Source: RGIG7213 sp045545665
GTDB lineage: Bacteria; Bacillota; Clostridia; Oscillospirales; CAG-272
Length of the DNA stretch: 18,585 bases
Direction of reading: 5' to 3'
Assembly: GCA_045545665.1 (NCBI GenBank)
Contig: JAZQBL010000002.1
Coordinates: 1 to 18,585, forward strand
Shown here: positions 1 to 6,041 of the stretch, piece after piece
How positions within the stretch are numbered: position 1 is the first letter of the stretch
Layout of the letters: each line of letters opens with the position of its first letter
Translations under genes and position numbers: made by a program
Notes under the pieces: generated by a model
Told to the model about the DNA's origin: nothing
The model's input: only the letters and a program-made list of their open reading frames with translations
The model's database searches: none

Positions 1-18
1 GCTTTTGTTTGTTTTCAG

Positions 19-126
19 GGGGCGGCACGTTCCGCTTTTGCGGAACCGGCGGTGTGCAGATCTTGTTATCATAAAATTTGTTCGAAATACACACCGTCGA
101 ATTCACAAAGTGAATTGTGCCGCCCC
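19..126 (+). repeat. Structured element folding into a four-way junction
   Basis: Seen directly: bases 19-28 (GGGGCGGCAC) are the exact inverse complement of 117-126. Everything between them partitions without a gap into three arms: hairpin 29-46 (GTTCCGC, TTTT loop, GCGGAAC), stem 47-56/90-99 enclosing a 33-base loop, and hairpin 100-116 (AATTCAC, AAA loop, GTGAATT). No base is left unpaired at the junction. One pair (49-97) and the possible extension 18-127 are G-T, so an RNA of the plus strand would pair better than one of the minus strand. No known RNA family is recognised. It may be a structured RNA, a cruciform-forming DNA element, or stacked palindromic repeats. Confidence 0.6.
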
Positions 127-200
127 TATAACACAATCAGCTTTGCCTGCTGAAAGGGGAGAATTTGCACGGTTCGGCACCCTCAACGGTTTAAATAACT

Positions 201-316
201 CTATCCGCCACAGGCGGATAGAATATCACGCTGACGAAGTCAGCATATCACGAAACCGTCAGGTTTCATATCACTTTCGCGAAGCGAAAATATCACGCCG
301 ACGAAGTCGGCATATC
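201..316 (+). repeat. Hairpin array A (five hairpins, ATATCAC linkers)
   Basis: Five perfect hairpins at 201-221, 230-244, 252-267, 275-289 and 297-311, with loops ACA, GAA, GTCA, GAA and GAA. Each is separated by the same linker, ATATCAC (preceded by one extra A after the first hairpin). The five stems differ in sequence, but the architecture is constant at a period of about 22 bases. An inverted copy with identical stems lies at 14781-14896. The following bases, up to about 343, are also shared with that copy. Function is unknown. Confidence 0.9.
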
Positions 317-490
317 TCCTGACGTAAAATCGTATGTGTCGATCCTCCCGGACGATTCAAATCACCGCATTGCGGTGATACGCCTCCCCCGTTGGGGGGT
401 ACGGGAGGAGGCGTAGATGAAAAATGAGGAACGTAGGGTGGAGGGAAAATGAGATAATAGATAATAGATGATAGATAATAGATAAAATCG

Positions 491-537
491 GTAGGGGTCC
501 GGCGCCCACGACGACCCGTATGATGCAGGGCGTGGGC
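491..537 (+). repeat. Dispersed GC-rich element R2, copy 1
   Basis: A roughly 47-bp element beginning GTAGGGGTC, with the core GACGACCCGTATGATG and ending in AGGGCGTGGGC. Similar copies are at 641-686 (same strand) and, inverted, at 14720-14759 and 14906-14951. The flank 538-555 also matches the inverted copy at 14704-14719. The ends can partly pair with each other (GCCC...GGGC). It behaves like an intergenic REP-type element; no transposase is seen. Confidence 0.75.
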
Positions 538-640
538 TTGCTGTCGCCGTTTCGAAAAAAATTGATGAATGAGAAACGTAAGGCGAGAAAAATCAGATAA
601 TAGATAATAGATGATAGATAAGAGATAATAGATAAAATCG

Positions 641-686
641 GTAGGGGTCGGCGCCCTCGACGACCCGTATGATGTAGGGCGGGGGC
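641..686 (+). repeat. Dispersed GC-rich element R2, copy 2
   Basis: Nearly identical to copy 1 at 491-537 and to the inverted copy at 14906-14951. It sits directly after the second run of GATAATA heptamers and a shared GATAAAATCG junction. Confidence 0.75.
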
Positions 687-785
687 AAAAATGAGATAAT
701 AGATAATACATAAGAGATAAGATAAAAACGGGAGGTGTGGATGAGAAACACAGGGGTGGATTGACATATTTGCCCGACTGAAAAA

Positions 786-808
786 CCGCTCGTTGAGCGG
801 ATTTTTAT
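786..808. terminator. Intrinsic terminator-like hairpin
   Basis: Stem CCGCTC (786-791), loop GTT, stem GAGCGG (795-800), preceded by AAAAA and followed by ATTTTTAT. It could work in both directions and would insulate marR from the repeat region upstream. Confidence 0.6.
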
Positions 809-901
809 ACCAAAATAAGGCAAAAAATTCTTTTATAACCCTCCTTATGTGACGGTTGTGTGAAAAATTGTGAAAACTGAATGAAAAATTCTCACTTTCT
901 A

Positions 902-930
902 TTGACATATTACAACATAATCAATAAAAT
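902..930 (+). promoter_or_regulatory. Sigma-A type promoter of the marR gene
   Basis: TTGACA at 902-907, a 17-base spacer and TAAAAT at 925-930. It lies 33 bases before the start codon at 963. Confidence 0.8.
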
Positions 931-933
931 GCT

Positions 934-947
934 GTTGGATATCTAAC
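934..947. promoter_or_regulatory. Candidate MarR operator palindrome
   Basis: GTTGGATATCTAAC is a 14-bp palindrome with one mismatched pair (positions 4/11). It begins four bases after the -10 element, so it covers the predicted transcription start. Its placement just before the gene for a MarR-type repressor suggests autoregulation, which is common in the family. Binding is inferred, not shown. Confidence 0.5.
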
Positions 948-962
948 AAATGGGGGGTAAAT

Positions 963-1379
963 ATGCAATACAGTGAAATCATCCTTTCGTTGTCTTTACT
1001 CAGCAAAAACTATAATGACAAACTGAAAAAGGAACTGAAGAAAGTCGGGATAAAAGTGGCTTACTGCAAGCTTCTTTCAGCTCTTGCCGCAGAGGACGGC
1101 GGAACACAGCTCAGCCTTGTTGAAAGAACGGGACTGAAAGCACCGACTGTAAGTATCGTTTTACGCAAGATGGAAAAGGACGGCTTCGTCACAAGAAAGT
1201 CAGACGAGATCGACCTGCGCCGCACACACGTTTTTCTCACGGATAAAGGCAAAAACGCAAACAAGCTTGCAATCGACGTCGTATCCGGACTTCAGAAGAA
1301 AATGTTTTCAAGTGTTTCCGGTGACGAAATGAAGACATTCATCGGTGTTATACAAAAAATAGAAAAAGAAATTAAGTGA
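963..1379 (+). CDS. MarR-family transcriptional regulator
   Basis: A 138-residue protein of usual MarR length. The central part has the winged-helix signature: the helix-turn-helix LSLVERTGLKAPTVSIVLRK (about residues 51-70), then the MEKDGFVTRKSDEIDLRRTH wing with its conserved Asp-x-Arg-Arg, then the LTDKGK segment. Flanking N- and C-terminal helices would form the dimer interface. The start is supported by a run of six G (952-957) five bases upstream and a strong promoter with a palindrome at its start site. A terminator follows immediately, so the gene is transcribed alone. Family members are dimeric repressors or activators that sense small molecules. The ligand and targets cannot be read from the sequence; autoregulation is likely. 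Confidence 0.9.
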   Translation: MQYSEIILSLSLLSKNYNDKLKKELKKVGIKVAYCKLLSALAAEDGGTQLSLVERTGLKAPTVSIVLRKMEKDGFVTRKSDEIDLRRTHVFLTDKGKNANKLAIDVVSGLQKKMFSSVSGDEMKTFIGVIQKIEKEIK

Positions 1380-1380
1380 T

Positions 1381-1418
1381 ATATACTCCGTAATTCAAAC
1401 GGAGTATATTATTTTTTA
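1381..1418 (+). terminator. Terminator after marR
   Basis: An 11-bp stem, ATATACTCCGT (1381-1391) with ACGGAGTATAT (1399-1409), a 7-base loop, and a T-rich tail. It begins two bases after the marR stop codon. Confidence 0.85.
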
Positions 1419-1429
1419 TATTTTTATAC

Positions 1430-1457
1430 TTGATTTTGCCTTTATTTATGTTATAAT
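1430..1457 (+). promoter_or_regulatory. Promoter of the lipoprotein operon
   Basis: TTGATT at 1430-1435, a 16-base spacer and TATAAT at 1452-1457. It overlaps the end of the marR terminator region and precedes the small ORF and lipoprotein gene. Confidence 0.6.
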
Positions 1458-1475
1458 TAAAAAGGAACACATAAA

Positions 1476-1535
1476 ATGAGCAACATGGATGAAAGGCTTT
1501 GTAAAACGTGCAAGATCGTAAAATTTGATACATAG
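1476..1535 (+). CDS. Possible 19-residue small ORF with CxxC
   Basis: ATG at 1476 opens a 19-codon frame reading MSNMDERLCKTCKIVKFDT. An AGGA (1463-1466) lies nine bases upstream. Its stop TAG (1533-1535) overlaps the AGGAGA ribosome site of the lipoprotein gene, an arrangement typical of leader peptides or translational coupling. It contains a Cys-Lys-Thr-Cys pair. Against it: the ribosome site would sit almost at the predicted transcription start. No family is recognised, so it may be spurious. Confidence 0.3.
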   Translation: MSNMDERLCKTCKIVKFDT

Positions 1536-1545
1536 GAGAACGAAT

Positions 1546-2172
1546 ATGAAAAAAATACTTTCATTTATACTTTCCGCAGCAACAGTTCTGACACTTGCTT
1601 CCTGCTCGGGAAACGATGCGGACACAAATGCGGATTCGGCAGCTGCAACCGATACACAGGCATCCGAACAGACGACGGAGGAAGGCACGGATGATAAGAC
1701 AGCAAACGTGTCGGCAAAAGACCTTCTTTCAGTGCTTACGGCGATGGTTGAAAACGCACCCGAGAGCATCGTTTACGACAATGCGGAAAAACCGCTGTCG
1801 GCAATAAACTTCATATCGTGCTTTGGCGGTGAGGTCGAATTTGACGATAATTTTGAACCGATATACCCGGCTGTTATGAACAAGGTAGAAGAGTACGCTT
1901 TCTGTATGCCGACGGGAAAATCACCGATCGAGATCGACGTTTTCAAAGTGAAGGAAGGCGAGGATGTAAAGGATATACAGACTCTTTGCGCTGACCGTAT
2001 ACAGAAAATAAAGGATTCGGACATAAAGGTCTACGATCAAGAGGGTATCTGCGATAAGGTATTCCCCCTTATGACCGTCTATACATCGGGCAGATACGTC
2101 ATAATGATAAGCGTTGAAAACCCCGAAGAGGTAAAACTGACAGCAGATGCACTGCTGATGCAGGAACAATAA
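1546..2172 (+). CDS. DUF4358-like lipoprotein
   Basis: A 208-residue protein starting MKKILSFILSAATVLTLASC. This is a lysine N-terminus, a hydrophobic core and a lipobox LASC with Cys20, so it should be lipid-anchored outside the membrane. A low-complexity Asp/Ala/Thr/Glu linker follows to about residue 55. The folded domain then carries a CMPTGKSPIEIDVFKVK strand motif and a helical stretch (DIQTLCADRIQKIKD). It ends in a GRYVIMISVENPEEV segment. These match my recollection of DUF4358, a Clostridia lipoprotein family of unknown function. The start at 1546 is chosen over an upstream ATG (1525) because AGGAGA (1534-1539) precedes it and it gives a clean signal peptide. The next gene begins 45 bases downstream and shares the terminator at 2796. 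Confidence 0.8.
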   Translation: MKKILSFILSAATVLTLASCSGNDADTNADSAAATDTQASEQTTEEGTDDKTANVSAKDLLSVLTAMVENAPESIVYDNAEKPLSAINFISCFGGEVEFDDNFEPIYPAVMNKVEEYAFCMPTGKSPIEIDVFKVKEGEDVKDIQTLCADRIQKIKDSDIKVYDQEGICDKVFPLMTVYTSGRYVIMISVENPEEVKLTADALLMQEQ

Positions 2173-2217
2173 AATCAATAAAATAAATTGCCAAGTGTCG
2201 GCACAGAGGAGGATATT

Positions 2218-2781
2218 ATGTCAATTTTCGATAAGCTCAAAAGCAAGGCCCCCGGTACAAGCTCGGATACGAATACTGATGTCATTCAAAAAGAAACTTT
2301 CGTATTTTCATCTTTGCCCGAAACTCTTGCACAGATGCAATCGTTGCCCGAAGCTGCTTTGAGCAGTCCTTTTCAGACAGCCGCGTTGACGGTGTGCGCG
2401 TTGTGTGTGTATGCGGCGGATAAAGCTGTCGGTGCGGAAATGCTCAACTGGCTCAGAGGACCGCGTCCTTTGAGCGCATACGATATTTCGTTTTTAAACG
2501 ACCGTTTCCGTGACGGCAAAACGTACGTTCCTTTTTCTTACTTCAAAGGAGCTACACCCGAAAACGATTATACACCCGATCAGCCGTTCGTTTTGACGGT
2601 GGAAACAAATCTTTATTCGGACGCCAACGAGGGATATAAAAAGCTGTTTGTCAGAAGCGGCGGCGCGGATAATCCGCGTGAGATCGTTTTACGCAAAAAA
2701 GGAAGCGGCGAGTGGCTTTTGTGGGATCAAATGATACTCGTGGGAATACGCGATCCGAAATCCGCCGATCCTTGGGCATAA
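2218..2781 (+). CDS. DUF6935-like protein of unknown function
   Basis: A 187-residue protein with no signal peptide. The start ATG at 2218 follows AGGAGG (2207-2212) at five bases. The first 20 residues are polar (MSIFDKLKSKAPG...), followed by the motif FSSLPETLAQMQSLPEAALS. Further motifs are an AALTVCALCVYAADK helix and the ending RDPKSADPWA. From memory these are the marks of DUF6935, a Firmicutes family of unknown role, often next to other small conserved proteins. It is probably cytoplasmic. Co-transcription with the lipoprotein gene is inferred from the short gap and the lack of a terminator between them. Confidence 0.7.
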   Translation: MSIFDKLKSKAPGTSSDTNTDVIQKETFVFSSLPETLAQMQSLPEAALSSPFQTAALTVCALCVYAADKAVGAEMLNWLRGPRPLSAYDISFLNDRFRDGKTYVPFSYFKGATPENDYTPDQPFVLTVETNLYSDANEGYKKLFVRSGGADNPREIVLRKKGSGEWLLWDQMILVGIRDPKSADPWA

Positions 2782-2795
2782 GAATATCATAACCT

Positions 2796-2822
2796 GCGTC
2801 CGCCAAAAGGCGGACGCTTTTT
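2796..2822 (+). terminator. Terminator of the lipoprotein operon
   Basis: A perfect 9-bp stem, GCGTCCGCC (2796-2804) and GGCGGACGC (2809-2817), with an AAAA loop and TTTTT. Confidence 0.9.
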
Positions 2823-2857
2823 GGCAAAGATTTTCACTGAACAGGATGGATATGATA

Positions 2858-3091
2858 ATGAAATTAAACGAAGCTATTGTAAAACGAATTGAAGAAATAT
2901 GCACAGAGCAAAACAGCAACGTGTGCGATATTTGTTTAAAAGGCGGTATGTCGCCATCAGCGATCTACGATCTTGTAAAAGGGAGAACAAAATGCTCGAA
3001 AGTCATAACCGTAAAGCGGTTTTGCGAAGGCTCCGAAATTACCCTGTCTGAATTTTTTGATAGGGACTATTTTAACGAAATTGAAGATTAA
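2858..3091 (+). CDS. Small XRE/Cro-type helix-turn-helix protein
   Basis: A 77-residue protein, essentially one HTH domain. The helix-turn-helix runs through VCDICLKGGMSPSAIYDLVKGRTKCSKVITVKRFCEG and is followed by the ITLSEFFD helix typical of this clostridial XRE subfamily. Three in-frame ATGs (2846, 2852, 2858) lie near the only ribosome site, AGGA at 2843-2846. That site overlaps the first ATG and is 5 bases from the second and 11 from the third. I chose the third because family members usually begin MKLNEAI, though 2852 is equally possible. A DNA-binding role is inferred; the targets are unknown. It converges on the ACT-domain gene across a shared terminator. Confidence 0.75.
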   Translation: MKLNEAIVKRIEEICTEQNSNVCDICLKGGMSPSAIYDLVKGRTKCSKVITVKRFCEGSEITLSEFFDRDYFNEIED

Positions 3092-3094
3092 ATA

Positions 3095-3141
3095 AAAAAG
3101 AGGCTCTCAAACGGAAGCATCCGTTTGAGAGCCTTATTTTA
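3095..3141. terminator. Bidirectional terminator between convergent genes
   Basis: A 14-bp perfect stem, AGGCTCTCAAACGG (3101-3114) with CCGTTTGAGAGCCT (3121-3134). It is preceded by AAAAAA and followed by TATTTT, so it can end transcription from the plus-strand HTH gene and the minus-strand ACT gene. Confidence 0.9.
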
Positions 3142-3148
3142 ATAAATA

Positions 3149-3583
3149 TTAAAGGGAATAGATCTTTTCAGCGTCAAGAAGCTTGATGCCTGCGTTTGTC
3201 AAAAGCTTTGAAGCAAGCTCGGGAGATGACGTGCTGATTATAACGCACGCGGCTTTCTCGCTTCCGGGAGTGAGAAATGCGTACATATAATCAATGCTGA
3301 CCCCGGCACACGCAAGGGACTGCATAGCCTCCGAGAAGCTTCCCGGACGGTCCTCGATCTGTATTGCTATAACGTCCGTGACAGCCGTCATAAGTCCTGC
3401 TTTTTTGCAGACCTCGGACGCTTCCTCGGGCTTGTTTACTATAAGTCTGAGAATACCGAAATCCGTCGTATCCGCAATGGACAGCGCGCGTATATCAATA
3501 CCTGCACCTGCTAAAATACGTGTTATCTCGGCAATTCTTCCCGACTTGTTTTCCATAAATATTGAAAGCTGTTTTACGTACAT
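3149..3583 (-). CDS. Tandem ACT-domain amino-acid-binding protein
   Basis: A 144-residue protein made of two ACT domains. The first (about residues 3-68) has VKQLSIFMENKSGRIAEITRILAGAGIDI, and the second (about 71-140) has the parallel VIAIQIEDRPGSFSEAMQSLACAGVSI. ACT domains bind amino acids and pass the signal to enzymes or stand alone as sensors. The start at 3583 (MYVKQ) is preferred over an upstream ATG because GGAG lies seven bases before it. Stand-alone ACT proteins of this type commonly accompany phenylacetate-CoA-ligase-like and Ior genes in anaerobes. Sensing of an aromatic amino acid is inferred from that context. It is the last gene of the minus-strand run, 72 bases after iorB. 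Confidence 0.88.
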   Translation of the reverse strand: MYVKQLSIFMENKSGRIAEITRILAGAGIDIRALSIADTTDFGILRLIVNKPEEASEVCKKAGLMTAVTDVIAIQIEDRPGSFSEAMQSLACAGVSIDYMYAFLTPGSEKAACVIISTSSPELASKLLTNAGIKLLDAEKIYSL

Positions 3584-3655
3584 AGTAATCTCCATATATA
3601 AATTCAAGGGGTGAACTGTTAGTGTATTTTCTATACAGAATAAGGTCTTACGCCA

Positions 3656-4231
3656 TTATTCTGCGAGGGAATAGCCGTCGGAAAATGCCTTGACGTTCGT
3701 TTCTTTCGTCTTTTCGGGGACTGTATCGGTGATAGTTTTTATCCACACTTCTTTGTCGATGTGCAAAAACTTTGCCGCCATGCCGAGAAGCACCATATTT
3801 ACCGCTTTTGCCGAGCCTGCTTTTTCTGCGATCTCAAGTGCGTCGGCGCTTATCGTCTTGATGCCTGTTTTTTCTATCTTTTCAAGGATATTTTCGGGAT
3901 ATTGAGCTTTGCCCATTATTACCGTCATCGGGTCTATTTTCTGTGTATTTGTGATTATTATACCGTCGGGCTTGAGGTAGGATATCCAGCGTGCCGCTTC
4001 AAGCTGTTCAAACGATATGAGAATATCAGCTTCGCCCTTTTCGATAACGGGAGAAAATACCTTTTCTCCGTATCTTACGTACGTAACGACGGAACCGCCT
4101 CTTTGCGACATTCCGTGTACTTCGCTTACCTTTACGTCGTAATCAAGACCTGTGAAAACTGCGCCCATTATTTTCGAAGCCAGAAGCGTTCCCTGACCTC
4201 CGACGCCTACGATGAGTATATTTTTAACCAT
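3656..4231 (-). CDS. iorB: Indolepyruvate:ferredoxin oxidoreductase, beta subunit
   Basis: A 191-residue protein, normal for IorB. It is the POR gamma-type domain: the N-terminal NILIVGVGGQGTLLASKIMG nucleotide-fold loop, then the conserved VSEVHGMSQRGGSVVTYVRYG and the ILISFEQLEAARW region. IorB pairs with IorA to decarboxylate arylpyruvates (indolepyruvate, phenylpyruvate, hydroxyphenylpyruvate) oxidatively to aryl-acetyl-CoA, reducing ferredoxin. The reverse reductive carboxylation is used in some anaerobes. The start ATG follows GGAAG at an ordinary distance and lies 18 bases after the iorA stop codon, so the subunits are co-transcribed. The enzyme is cytoplasmic and oxygen-sensitive. Substrate range cannot be fixed from sequence alone. 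Confidence 0.93.
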   Translation of the reverse strand: MVKNILIVGVGGQGTLLASKIMGAVFTGLDYDVKVSEVHGMSQRGGSVVTYVRYGEKVFSPVIEKGEADILISFEQLEAARWISYLKPDGIIITNTQKIDPMTVIMGKAQYPENILEKIEKTGIKTISADALEIAEKAGSAKAVNMVLLGMAAKFLHIDKEVWIKTITDTVPEKTKETNVKAFSDGYSLAE

Positions 4232-4249
4232 GACCGTTACTTCCTTTCC

Positions 4250-5989
4250 TTATTTCTCAATAGCACCGAGCTTGCAAGCGTACGTACATACACCGCAGCC
4301 GAGACACTGATTGCGATCTATAACGGCGCGCATCTTGCCGTCGTCGCACTTTTTAAGAGAGATAGCGGGACATCCGCACGTAAGGCAGACCTTACAGCCT
4401 ATACACTTGTCGGCGTTTACCTTGAGTGCGGCAGGGTGCTTTATACCCTTCAGAAGCGCACAGGGACGGCGGGAAATGATGAGTGAAGGCTCGTCTGCGT
4501 TCATTTCCTCGTCAACGACACGGCGTACCTCGTCAACGTCGAACGGGTCGACAACGGCTATTCTCTTGATACCGATAGATCTTGCAAGCTCTTCGATATT
4601 TACAGCCGCCGTGGGGTCGCCCTTTATCGTAAAACCGTTTGCGGGGTTGTTCTGGTGGCCTGTCATACCCGTTATGGAGTTGTCAAGCACGACTACCGTG
4701 GAAAATCCCTTGTTGTAAACTATATCTATAAGTCCCGTAATACCCGAATGGATAAACGTGGAGTCACCTATTACGGCGAGAGATCTCTTGCTTTCTTCGC
4801 CTCTCATCTTGTTGAAGCCGTGAAGAGCAGATATCGACGCACCCATGCAGATGCAGGAATCAACGGAGGAAAGAGGAGCGGCAGCACCGAGTGTGTAACA
4901 GCCGATATCACCGCTTACGTACGGCTTGTACTTGTTTATTGCATAGTAGAAGCCTCTGTGCGGACAGCCTGCACACAAAACGGGCGGACGCTGGGGGATC
5001 TCATCGGGGAACGTGATACATTCAGCTTCGAATCCGTCGACAGCTTTTTTGACGGTCGCCTGTGAAAATTCACCGAGAAGTGAGAATATTTCCTTACCGA
5101 TGACCTTTATGCCGTTTTTAAGGCAGTGTGTTTCAATAACGTCGTCAAGCTCCTCGACAACGTAGAGAGTTTCGACGTTCTTTGCAAATTCTTTTATTAT
5201 TTCGATGGGGAGGGGATTTACCATACCGAGCTTGAGATAGCTTGCATCGTCCCCGAATGCTTCACGTGCGTAGTTGTAAGTCGTTCCGGCACAGATGAAG
5301 CCTCTTTTTTTGTTGTAGTATTCGGTTTTGTTTATTTCACAGCTTTCAGCCCACTGCGCCATTTCCGCCATTCTTTTTTCAACGTATACGTGACGGGGGC
5401 GAGCCATAGCGGGCATCATTACGTTTTTCGCAGGATCTTTTTTGTATTCTTTAAGCTCAAGCTCCGTTCTTTCGCCAAGCTCGACGAGTGAGCGTGAGTG
5501 GGATATTCTCGTGGAAAGACGCAAAAGCACGGGCGTGTCGTACTTTTCGGAAAGCTCGTACGCCAAGACCGTGAAGTCACGGCACTCTGCGGCGTCCGAC
5601 GGCTCAAGCATCGGAACCTTTGAGCCTATTGCGTGACGGCGGGAGTCCTGCTCGTTCTGTGAGGAGTGCATACCGGGGTCGTCTGCAACGGCGCATACGA
5701 ATCCGCCGCCGACACCTATGTAGGACATCGTGTAAAGCGGGTCTGCCGCAACGTTAAGACCGACGTGCTTCATAGCGCAGAAGCTGCGTCCTCCGCCTAT
5801 TGATGCGCCCGATGCAACTTCAAAAGCTACTTTTTCGTTAGGCGCCCATTCGCTGTATATTTCGTCGTACTTTGCAACGAATTCGGTTATTTCCGTGCTG
5901 GGTGTGCCGGGATATGACGATACGACCTTTACACCTGCTTCATAAAGACCTCGTGCAACAGCCTCGTTTCCCAAAAGTAATTTTTTCAT
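4250..5989 (-). CDS. iorA: Indolepyruvate:ferredoxin oxidoreductase, alpha subunit
   Basis: A 579-residue protein, close to the usual IorA length. The N-terminal half has the pyrimidine-binding POR domain with SYPGTPSTEI (25-34) and the GVGGGFVCAVADDPGMHSSQNEQDSR segment (about 92-117). CAGCPHRG sits at 339-346. The thiamine-diphosphate/Mg site is GDSTF (408-412) through LDNSITGMTGHQ (435-446). The C-terminus carries two ferredoxin-type 4Fe-4S motifs. The first spans Cys529, 532, 535, 538 and 540 and holds one cysteine more than it needs; the second is C562-x2-C-x2-C-x3-C. The start is supported by AGAAAGG nine bases upstream. It lies between the phenylacetate-CoA-ligase-like gene (52-base gap) and iorB. 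It performs the TPP-dependent half-reaction and passes electrons through its clusters to ferredoxin. Confidence 0.95.
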   Translation of the reverse strand: MKKLLLGNEAVARGLYEAGVKVVSSYPGTPSTEITEFVAKYDEIYSEWAPNEKVAFEVASGASIGGGRSFCAMKHVGLNVAADPLYTMSYIGVGGGFVCAVADDPGMHSSQNEQDSRRHAIGSKVPMLEPSDAAECRDFTVLAYELSEKYDTPVLLRLSTRISHSRSLVELGERTELELKEYKKDPAKNVMMPAMARPRHVYVEKRMAEMAQWAESCEINKTEYYNKKRGFICAGTTYNYAREAFGDDASYLKLGMVNPLPIEIIKEFAKNVETLYVVEELDDVIETHCLKNGIKVIGKEIFSLLGEFSQATVKKAVDGFEAECITFPDEIPQRPPVLCAGCPHRGFYYAINKYKPYVSGDIGCYTLGAAAPLSSVDSCICMGASISALHGFNKMRGEESKRSLAVIGDSTFIHSGITGLIDIVYNKGFSTVVVLDNSITGMTGHQNNPANGFTIKGDPTAAVNIEELARSIGIKRIAVVDPFDVDEVRRVVDEEMNADEPSLIISRRPCALLKGIKHPAALKVNADKCIGCKVCLTCGCPAISLKKCDDGKMRAVIDRNQCLGCGVCTYACKLGAIEK

Positions 5990-6041
5990 AATACAAAACC
6001 TTTCTGTTTTGGTGTTAATAATATTATTTATGTTATGATTT

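Larger units (their letters stand above)
417..735. repeat. Tandem block with GATAATA heptamers, ~147-bp period
   Basis: A unit starting GATGAAAAATGAGGAACGTA (417) recurs at about 564 and, partially, at about 687. Each unit runs through an A-rich lead, three to five degenerate 7-bp GATAATA repeats (453-484, 596-634, 694-720) and, in the first two units, a GC-rich element. The third unit lacks the GC-rich element and ends in a degenerate GATAAAAACGGGAGG. The first two units are closely similar, so this looks like recent local duplication. No coding potential is seen. Confidence 0.8.
1..900. other. Gene-free repeat-rich region
   Basis: No credible gene is seen. Apart from the elements listed separately it contains a small hairpin at 137-153 (TCAGC/GCTGA), a palindrome at 361-379 (ATCACCGCA/TGCGGTGAT type), and a longer hairpin at 381-413 (CGCCTCC paired with GGAGGCG). 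The long reading frames here translate to low-complexity Tyr/Leu/Ile/Ser strings because they read the GATAATA heptamers in reverse. They are artefacts of the repeat. Confidence 0.75.

Noticed and set aside
201..316. CRISPR array
   Set aside because: The constant unit is only 7 bp, the period is about 22, and the intervening sequences are palindromes rather than unrelated spacers. No cas genes are present.
271..908. Minus-strand reading frames of 146 and 183 codons rich in Tyr/Leu/Ile
   Set aside because: They are read from tandem GATAATA repeats and palindromes, with no ribosome site and low complexity.
3761..4486. A 241-codon plus-strand frame opposite iorB/iorA
   Set aside because: It is antisense to two well-supported genes, has no ribosome site, and its residue pattern fits a codon-bias shadow.
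5990..6041. Riboswitch or T-box before iorA
   Set aside because: The 52-base gap is AT-rich with no terminator, specifier or T-box sequence, and is too short for an aptamer.
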